This document shows positions 57,049 through 64,000 of a stretch of 64,000 bases of DNA, piece after piece. The stretch is from positions 45,320,137 to 45,384,136 of the forward strand of contig NC_092042.1 of the NCBI RefSeq assembly GCF_003086295.3. Reading direction: 5' to 3'. The stretch's first letter is position 1. Each line of letters starts with the position of its first letter. Position numbers and translations under genes: made by a program. The notes under the pieces are model-generated. The model was not told the DNA's origin. It saw only the letters and a list, made by a program, of their open reading frames with translations, and made no database searches. Source of the stretch: Arachis hypogaea (Eukaryota; Streptophyta; Magnoliopsida; Fabales; Fabaceae).

Positions 57049-59196
57049 TGATGCCAGGGCACCTAGGCCAGTTTCACTAACCTTTTTTTTACTGTTTTAG
57101 GGTAGTTTCATGCATTTTCTTAGCAAATAAAGCATGTTTTGGATGAAATTTCATTTACACCTTGATTCAAGCAACTATTGTGAATTTTACATAATTTCAT
57201 GAGGATTATGCAAGGATTGGATTGCAATTTGATTATGCATAATCTCATGACTTGGGCTAGAGCTTTGATGCACTTTATTTGCTTGATTTCAGCACAAAGG
57301 AAGCTAGGAAAAACCATGTTAGTAGCCATGTTAATCTAATTAACGTGACGACTAACGTGGAATGGGAATGAGCTTGCAACGTTAATGAGAAAGGTGGTCG
57401 CCAATAACGCCTACGAAGCCATCATAAGCCCACGTTAATTGCCACGTTAACTACATTAACGTGGTAGTTAACGTAGAGGAAAAAGGAGCTCCAGAGTTAG
57501 TGGTAAAAGTGAACACCACTAACGCTCCAAAATTGGCAATAGGCCACGTTAAGAGTCACCTTAACTTAGCTAACGTGAACTCTAACATGGAAGGGATGAC
57601 AATGCTAACGTTAGTGACACTCACCTTTGTCACTAACGTTGGATTAAGCCAACATTGCCCACGTTAGTGGTCACGTTAAGACCACTAACGTGAAAGTTAA
57701 CATGGAGCTAAGCATCATGAGCCAACGTTAGTGACATTCACCTTTGTCACTAACGTTGGAGATGGCATTCACTACCACGTTAGTGGCCACGTTAACCTAG
57801 TTAACGTGAACTCTAACATGGGAAAGAGGGGCGTTTGGAGCATTAGTGACAAAGGTGAGTGTCACTAACGCTCTTGAAGCTTAGGCATGCCTACGTTAAG
57901 AGCCACGTTAACCTAGTTAACGTGAACTCTAACGTGAGAACAAGGGACACAATGCAACGTTATTGGAAAAGGTGATTCCTAATAACACTTGCGAAGGATC
58001 ATGAGGCAACGTTAGTGGTCACATTAGTGCCACTAACGTTGAAGTTAACGTGGACTATTTTGGGGTTGGACGTTAGTGAAAAAGGTGATTGCCACTAACG
58101 TTCTCGAACCCACATTTTAACTTAACGTTAACATCACTAACGCCCATGCCTAACTCACACTTTTCTGCAAGCTGAGCCCACTGAAGATTGTACTGCTTCC
58201 ACTCAAGATCTAAGGCCCACATCCAAGACTTGAAGAACTCACTAGAAGATCTAGAAGAGTAGTATATATAGGATTAGTTTTGAACTATAGAGAAGCTTGG
58301 CACTTTGGAGAACTACCCTCTGTATATTTACTTTTCTGCATTTTCTAGCTAAGGATGTATTCCTTTCTGCCATTTTCCATTTCCAGAGCTATGAACAACT
58401 AAATCCCTTTCATTGGGTTAGGGAGCTCTGTTGTAATTTGATGGAACAATTATACTTTTCATTCTTCTTCTTCCTTCTCTTCTCTTGATTTACAAGAAAG
58501 CTTTCGATCTTAATTTAATTGGTTAGTTGTCTTGGAAAAGAAACTCTCCATAATTGGATCTCCTCTGAGCCTTGGAAAAGGGATGAGGAGATCATGCTAG
58601 AAATGCTTTCTCATGTTGGACCAAATTGGGGTCTGGACGGATATAGTGACATGTAATCCTCCCAACACTTTAATTTGGAAATACATGTGGTATAATCAGT
58701 GACCATACTTCATCTCTTCCCATGAGCAATTAAATCAAGGAATTAGGCAATTGTTCTAGCTTAGAGAGATTGGGTTGCCAAGGAATTAGAATACAATCAC
58801 TTAAGATTGCCAAGGAGATCAATAGATGCTTTGATTGAGGAAGAGATGAAAATGAATTTGATCCGGAGAATACAACATCTCCTAACCCCAATGAATTCCC
58901 CATCTCTGATCTTACCCATTCACTTTACTTTCTGCCATTTATTTCCATGTTCAACTCCCCGATTCCCCATTTAAGATTATGCACTTTATTTTCTGCAATT
59001 TACTTTCCTGCCATTTAATTTCCTGCAACATCAACTACACTCTGTTTAGCTCAACTAGCATATTCTTCCAACTAAAGTTGCTTGACCAATCAATCCTTGT
59101 GGAATTCGACCTCACTCTATTGTGAGTTTTTACTTAACGACAATTCTGTATACTTGCCGAAGGAAAATTTGTTGAGAGACAAGTTTTCGTGCATCA
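57049..59196 (+). repeat. 5' LTR of element F (2148 bp)
   Basis: It starts TGATGCCAGGGC and ends TTTCGTGCATCA. The hairpin array at about 57315-58140 includes a perfect 12-bp-arm hairpin (57661-57672 with 57680-57691). TATATATA is at 58263-58270. It is the same family as B's LTRs but clearly diverged. Confidence 0.9.
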
Positions 59197-59202
59197 ATTT
59201 TA

Positions 59203-59220
59203 TGGCACCGTTGCCGGGGA
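59203..59220 (+). promoter_or_regulatory. Primer binding site of F (tRNA-Asp type)
   Basis: TGGCACCGTTGCCGGGGA, one base (G to A) different from B's site. Confidence 0.85.
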
Positions 59221-59490
59221 TTGATTTTGTATCAACAATGATTAAGTTGGAAGTTCACTACATTGAGCATTTTTCTTTTGTTTGTTTATTTTATCTAGTC
59301 ATTTACCTTTAGTTTATTTAGTTTCTTCCTCACCCCCTATCCCCTCGTTATTTTCTTTTTCTTTGAATTTACTTATAATTCTGCTCACTAACCCATTAAC
59401 TGTTTGATAAATTGCACCACTCATACTAACAATCACTCTAACAAGAATAATCACTTCATTTTATCTCTTGTTATGTGCTCTGTTAGTTGT

Positions 59491-61068
59491 ATGACAGGGA
59501 GAAGAGGTAGAGCTTCAACATCCTTTGATTCAAAACCTGAGAGGACCCTCCATAGATCAAGGAGGGAAGCAAGAAGGAAAAGAGTTGTTGGTGTTGAGGA
59601 AGAGGAAGAGTACTTTGAAACAAACATGGAGGAGAACTTGGAAAACAACCATGAAGGAGAAGCTCACAACCATGCCAGAAAAGGCCCTGTAAATCATGCT
59701 GGGCAAGAGAGAAGAGTTCTAGGCTCTTACATCAATCCAAACCCAGGAAATTGTGGAAGTAGCATCCAAAAGTCCACCATACATGCCAACAACTTTGAAT
59801 TAAAACACCAGCTCATCACCCTTGTTCAGAACAACTGCTCATTTGGAGGAAGTGCCCAAGAAGACCCCAATCAACATCTAACCACCTTCCTGAGAATATG
59901 TGACACTGTGAAGTCTAATGGAGTCCACCCGGATGTCTATAGGCTGCTTTTGTTCCCCTTTTCACTCAGGGACAAAGCATCCAAGTGGCTGGAGTCCTTT
60001 GCGAAGGAGAGCTTAACAAATTGGGAAGATGTGGTGAACAAATTTTTGGCAAGATTCTACCTTCCTCAGAGAACTAACAGGCTGAGAGTTGAGGTGCAAA
60101 CTTTCAGGCAACAAGATGGTGAGACTCCCTATGAGGCATGGGAGAGATTCAAGGACTTAACAAGAAGATGCCCACCAGACATGTTCAACGAATGGGTTCA
60201 ACTTCACATTTTCTATGAAGGTCTTTCTTATGAGTCAAAGAAGGCTGTAGACCATTCATCAGGGGGCTCTCTAAATAAGAAGAAAACCATTGAAGAAGCC
60301 ATAGATGTCATTGAAACGGAAGCTAAGAATGACTACTTCTATGCTTCTAAAAGAAGTAACACTCAAGGAGTAATGGAGCTGAACCACATGGATGCATTGC
60401 TGGCTCAAAATAAGATGATCACCAAGCAGCTAGCAGATCTCACCAAGAAGGTGGAAGAAAACCAAGTTGCAACAATCATCACTTTATCACCAACTCAAGA
60501 AGGAGTGAATGCAGGGGAAGAAGGTGACTGGGAACAAGCCAATTATGTTAGAAACTCACCCAGACAAATCCATGATCTATACTCCAAAACTTACAATTCT
60601 GGATGGAAAAATCACCCTAACTTTGAGTGGGGAAATCAACAAGACCAAGGCCAAGACCAGAGACACCACAACCACAATTCCAACAACAATGCAACTCACC
60701 AACATCCCTCACAAAGAGCCTATCAACAACCACCTAATCTCAACCCACCATCATTAACTGAGGATAGACTTTCCAAGATTGAGACTCTACTTGAAAACAT
60801 ATGTAAAGAAGTCCAAGACAACAAGGTGTTTAAGGAGGAAATGCGAGCTAATATCAAGAACCAAGGAAAAACCATCAAGATACTGGAGTCCCAAGTAGGG
60901 TATCTATCTCAACAGTTTCCCAAACCCACTGATGGTTTTCCCAGTGACACAGAGAAGAATCCAAGAAGAGAAGCAAAGAAAGTAAGGTGGGAAGAACGCA
61001 AGATGATCACCACAAGTAACATAAATGACACTAGTAACATATTTATTATGAGAATAAAACATGTATAA
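59491..61068 (+). CDS. Gag of element F, open but 3'-truncated and fused to H LTR sequence
   Basis: The ATG at 59491 (MTGRRGRAST) matches B's start. The frame stays open for about 510 codons of Gag: RVLGSYINPNPGNCGSS, gag domain (YRLLLFPFSLRDKASKWLE, ETPYEAWERFKDLTRRCP, WVQLHIFYEGLSYESKKAVDHSSGGSL), coiled LLAQNKMITKQLADLTKK and a Gln/His/Asn-rich tail. Unlike B it keeps the Trp codon at the B stop site (33264). At 61019 it enters H's LTR and adds about 16 foreign codons before stopping at 61066-61068. The rest of the polyprotein is lost. It could give a Gag-like protein if transcribed, but nothing shows that it is. Confidence 0.85.
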   Translation: MTGRRGRASTSFDSKPERTLHRSRREARRKRVVGVEEEEEYFETNMEENLENNHEGEAHNHARKGPVNHAGQERRVLGSYINPNPGNCGSSIQKSTIHANNFELKHQLITLVQNNCSFGGSAQEDPNQHLTTFLRICDTVKSNGVHPDVYRLLLFPFSLRDKASKWLESFAKESLTNWEDVVNKFLARFYLPQRTNRLRVEVQTFRQQDGETPYEAWERFKDLTRRCPPDMFNEWVQLHIFYEGLSYESKKAVDHSSGGSLNKKKTIEEAIDVIETEAKNDYFYASKRSNTQGVMELNHMDALLAQNKMITKQLADLTKKVEENQVATIITLSPTQEGVNAGEEGDWEQANYVRNSPRQIHDLYSKTYNSGWKNHPNFEWGNQQDQGQDQRHHNHNSNNNATHQHPSQRAYQQPPNLNPPSLTEDRLSKIETLLENICKEVQDNKVFKEEMRANIKNQGKTIKILESQVGYLSQQFPKPTDGFPSDTEKNPRREAKKVRWEERKMITTSNINDTSNIFIMRIKHV

Positions 61069-61514
61069 TGATGCCTTAGCATTGCTAAAGTCATCGGAGA
61101 GTGCTGGTGATAAGCTGCACCAGTAAACTGTGAACTCGGTTAAACCAATTTTTCGTTTTCAACTAAAACAGACCAGGTAACCTTATAATATCATTCAAGA
61201 AGCTTCTAATACTAATGTAATGATAATATTATACTATTATCTCTCTTCTCTCATGAATCTAGTCCGGTTCATCAAATTGAGACTATTTACAAAAAACATA
61301 ATCAAAACTCCTAACCGATACGGTTCAAAAACTGGGTTCTTCGTGACTACGTTATTGAGCTTGCCTCAGAAAAGGTTCTATCTTAAAGATGACATAATGA
61401 CAATGAGGATTGAGATACTTGATGATATAGCAGAAGTTCTCCCCTTACTGATCTTCCAGAGAAATCTGTATTTTCAAAAAAGATCTCACGTACTCGAAAA
61501 TCAGGGTTGTTATA
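61019..61514 (-). repeat. LTR B of element H, segment 3
   Basis: It matches 48004-48486 of LTR A. The end reads TTGTTATA where LTR A has TTGTTACA, a C-to-T change in the terminal TGTAAC. TTAAA (61515-61519) follows. Confidence 0.9.
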
Positions 61515-61519
61515 TTAAA
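61515..61519. repeat. Target site duplication of H (right copy, TTAAA)
   Basis: It equals 44343-44347 and joins the two parts of element C. Confidence 0.88.
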
Positions 61520-62456
61520 GCTATGAATGTTCCATGAATCTTTCACCTTTCTTAAATGAAAAATGTTTATATTTACAAAAGAACAAGAAGTATATGAATT
61601 TTGAATTTATCTTGAAATTTGTTTAATTATTTTGATGTGGTGGCAATACTTTTTGTTTTCTGAATGAATGCTTAAACAGTGTATATTTTTTTATAGTGAA
61701 GTTCATGAATGTTAAAATTGTTGGCTCTTGAAAGAATAATGAAAAAAAGATAAATGTTATTGATAATATGAAAAATCATAAAATTGATTCTTGAAGCAAG
61801 AAAAAGCAGTGAAAAACACAAAGCTTGCGAAAAAAAAGAAAGAAAAGGAAAAAGCAAGCAGAAAAAGCCAATAGCCCTTTTGGGTAAAAAGGATCCAAGG
61901 CTTTGAGCATTAATGGATAGGAGGGCCCAAAGGAATAAAATCCTGGCCTAAGCGGCTGATTCAAGCTGTCCCTAACCATGTGCTTGTGTCATGAAGGTCC
62001 AAGTGAAAAGCTTGAGACTGAGTGGTTAAAGTCGTGATCCAAAGAAAAAAGAGTGTGCTTTGTGGCATTTATGTATCCGGTGGTAATACTGGACACCTCT
62101 TACTGGGGACTCTAGCAAAGCTGAGTCACAATCTGAAAAGGTTTACCTAGTTAGGTGTTTGTGGCATTTATGTATCCGGTGGTAATACTGGAAAACAAAA
62201 TGCTTAGGGTCACGGCCAAGACTCATAAGTAGCTGTGTTCAAGAATCAACATACTAAACTAGGAGAATCAATAACACTATCTGAATTCTGAGTTCCTATG
62301 GATGCCAATCATTCTGAACTTCAAAGGATAAAGTGAGATGCCAAAACTGTTCAGAAGCAAAAAGCTACTAGTCCCGCTTATCTAATTAGAAATAAGCTTC
62401 ATTGATATTTCGAATTTTATTGTATATTCTCTTCTTTTTATCCTATTTTGTTTCTG

Positions 62457-62494
62457 GTTGCTTGGGGACAAGCAACAATTTAAGTTTAGTGTTG
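62457..62494 (+). promoter_or_regulatory. Hairpin and polypurine-tract region of C
   Basis: GTTGCTTG-GGGA-CAAGCAAC (62457-62476) is a perfect hairpin identical to that of A. TTTAAGTTTAGTGTTG follows, ending at the LTR start. Confidence 0.8.
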
Positions 62495-64000
62495 TGATGA
62501 GCGGATAATTTATACGCTTTTTGGCATTGTTTTTACATAGTTTTTAGTATATTTTAGTTACTTTTTATCATATTTTTATTAGTTTTAATGCAAAAATCAC
62601 ATTTTTGGACTTTACTATGAGTTTGTGTGCTTTTATGTAATTTCAAGTATTTTCTGACTAAAATTAAGGGACCTGAGCAAAAGTCTGATTCAGAGGCTGA
62701 GAAAGGACTATAGATGCTGTTGGATTCTGACCCTCCTGCACTCGAAGTAGATTTTCTGAAGCTGCAGAAGCCCAATTTGCGGACTCTTAATTGCGTTGGA
62801 AAGTAGACATCTTGGGCTTTCCAGCAATGTATAATAGTCTATACTTTGCCCGAGATTTGAGGGCCCAAACTGGCGTCCAAATGCCCACCAGAGACCCTTT
62901 TCTGGCGTAAAATGCCAGAACTGGCACCGGAACTGGAGTTAAACGCCCAAACTGGAATCCAAACTGGCGTTTAACTCTAGAAAAGGCCTATGCACGTGTA
63001 AAGCTCAATGCTCAGCCCAAGCACACACCAAGTGGGCCCCGGAAGTGGATTTCTGCACTATCTGTAAACCTTAGTTACTAGTGTAGTATAAATAGTACTT
63101 TTTTCTACTGCATCTTTATCTTTTTAGACCGGGATATCTTTGGATCATCTTTCAATCTTTTGATCAACTTTATGCTTGGCTGGCCTCACTGCCATGCCTA
63201 GGCTATTTTCTCTTATGTATTTTCCAACGGTGGAGTTTCTACGCCTCGTAGATTAAGGTGCAGAGCTCTGCTGTTCTTCATGAATTAATGCAAGTACTAT
63301 TGTTTCTCTTTCAATTTGCGCTTACTTCTTCTCCAAGATATACTCTCGTACTTAATTCAGTTAAGTCAGAATGAAGGGGTGATTCGTGACAATCACTTAC
63401 TATCTTCGTTACTCGCTTAGCCAAGATCCGTGTGCCTGACAACCACAAGCGGTTTACATGATATTCAACGTAGTCATTGGATGACAGCCGGAGTATAGTC
63501 TCTTGGGTATTTGATCCACGGATTTGACTTTCCTCTCCTAACAACAGAGCATTTGAATCCATGAGGTTAGAACCTTCGTGGTATAGGCAGAACCAATTGG
63601 CAGCATTCCGGAGATCTGGAAAGTCTAAACCTTGTCTGTGGTATTCCGAGTAGGATCTCGGACGGGATGACTGTGACGAGCTTCAAACTCACGAATGTTG
63701 GGTGCAGTGACAGTGTGCAAAAGGATAGAGAGATCCTATTTCGACACAAGTGATAACCGACAGATGATTAGCCGTGCAGTAGCTGTGCCTGGTATTTTTC
63801 ATCCGAGATGAAAAATCCGACAATTGATTAGCCGTACAAAAATCATAGCTGGACCATTTTCACTGAGAGGACAGATGGTAGCCATTGAACATGGTGATCC
63901 ACCAATATACAGATTTCCATGGATGGGAGGACGCATGATTGGATGAAGACAATAGGAAAGCAGAGGTTCAGAAGCAACAAAGCATCTCCAAAAGCTTATC
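62495..64000 (+). repeat. 3' LTR of element C (partial, at least 1506 bp)
   Basis: It starts TGATGAGCGGATAATTTATACGC, close to A's LTR start. U3 palindromes (CTGGCGTTTAACTC, TTAAACGCCC) lie at about 62868-62980 and TATAAATAG at 63087-63095. The U5 part shares CCGACAGATGATTAGCCGTGC with A and shows a local ~60-bp duplication (63758-63818 and 63819-63878). Confidence 0.85.
63087..63095 (+). promoter_or_regulatory. Candidate TATA box of C 3' LTR
   Basis: TATAAATAG about 105 bp after the last palindrome. The order palindromes-then-TATA matches A, B, D and F. Confidence 0.6.

Larger units (their letters stand above)
57049..61018 (+). mobile_element. Element F: B-family element cut off within gag
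   Basis: LTR 57049-59196, primer site 59203-59220 and gag from 59491; then at 61018/61019 it joins H's LTR directly. Compared with LTR A, about 198 bp of H (equivalent of 47807-48003) are missing at the junction. One deletion therefore removed F's pol, its 3' LTR and part of its target. No right target duplication remains. Confidence 0.9.
44348..61514 (-). mobile_element. Element H: non-autonomous element with 4.1-kb LTRs and a 451-bp interior
   Basis: The boundaries are fixed by TTAAA at 44343-44347 and 61515-61519. LTR A 44348-48486 and LTR B (48938-61514, interrupted by G and F) flank 48487-48937. On the minus strand the order is LTR B, primer site TGGTATCAGAGT, short interior, purine tract, LTR A. 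The initiator-Met primer site and long LTRs suggest the Tekay/Del chromovirus group. No coding potential remains, so it needed enzymes in trans. Confidence 0.9.
61520..64000 (+). mobile_element. Element C, right part: 3' UTR and 3' LTR (runs off the window)
   Basis: It continues from 44347. The 3' UTR (61520-62456) is homologous to the minus strand of about 11071-12050 in A, with a second copy of CATTTATGTATCCGGTGG around 62100 (62068 and 62168). Polypurine region 62457-62494. The LTR from 62495 is cut by the window end. Confidence 0.8.

Overview
The window contains no recognisable host gene, tRNA, rRNA or CRISPR. It is a pile of nested plant LTR retrotransposons and their debris, so it is intergenic DNA from a large, repeat-rich plant genome. 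Several features fit a legume, and I think of peanut (Arachis): the alternating ACGCGTACGCGT arrays, the GGCGTTNAACGCC arrays, the AACGTTAGTGACA/TGTCACTAACGTT arrays, and pairs of autonomous and non-autonomous Athila-like elements. That assignment rests on memory, not on a search. Most Ty3/gypsy coding sequence here is Athila-type: a tRNA-Asp primer site, a DLGAS protease, an FMDDF reverse transcriptase and an integrase with a GPY/F tail. I use letters for the elements.

Layout. 1-4879: 3' half of non-autonomous element E1, with a decayed Pro/Glu-rich ORF and a cut 3' LTR. 4880-7708: two E-family LTR copies head to head, a near-palindrome of about 2.8 kb. 7871-24037: element E2 of the same family. 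It has lost most of its interior and was split by element A (9882-21182, minus strand, 11.3 kb, perfect GTACC target duplication), a full but dead Athila-type gag-pol element. 24038-30172: LTR-derived element D, in which a segment of about 920 bp with its own TATA box is repeated in tandem six and a fraction times. 30173-30590: a protease fragment of another element. 30591-41285: element B (plus strand), whose gag-pro-RT-RH-IN frame is one continuous frame broken only by stop codons. 41286-44347 and 61520-64000: element C, a non-autonomous partner of A with a decayed 'plant transposon protein' ORF, interrupted by an E-family solo LTR (42637-44176, TSD AGCAC) and by element H. 44348-61514: element H (minus strand, TSD TTAAA), with two LTRs of about 4.1 kb around an interior of only 451 bp. 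H's second LTR holds solo LTR G (49902-54496, TSD AGAAA) and broken element F (57049-61018, LTR plus intact gag).

How the parts relate. A and B carry, or once carried, the enzymes. C, E and H keep cis signals (LTRs, primer sites, polypurine tracts) but no pol. Two small RNA-hairpin modules recur in A, B, C and E at matching places. The first lies soon after the coding region: stem, loop AGGCAA, stem. The second directly precedes the 3' polypurine tract: stem, loop GGGA or AGGA, stem, then TTTAAGTTTGGTG or TTTAAGTGTGGGG. Stem sequences differ between families while pairing is kept. The LTRs of all lineages also carry tandem arrays of short hairpins, several with compensatory changes and G-U wobbles that suit only the transcribed strand. 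These shared, covarying cis-RNA modules are the most interesting signal in the window. Everything was read by eye; no alignment, folding or database search was run.
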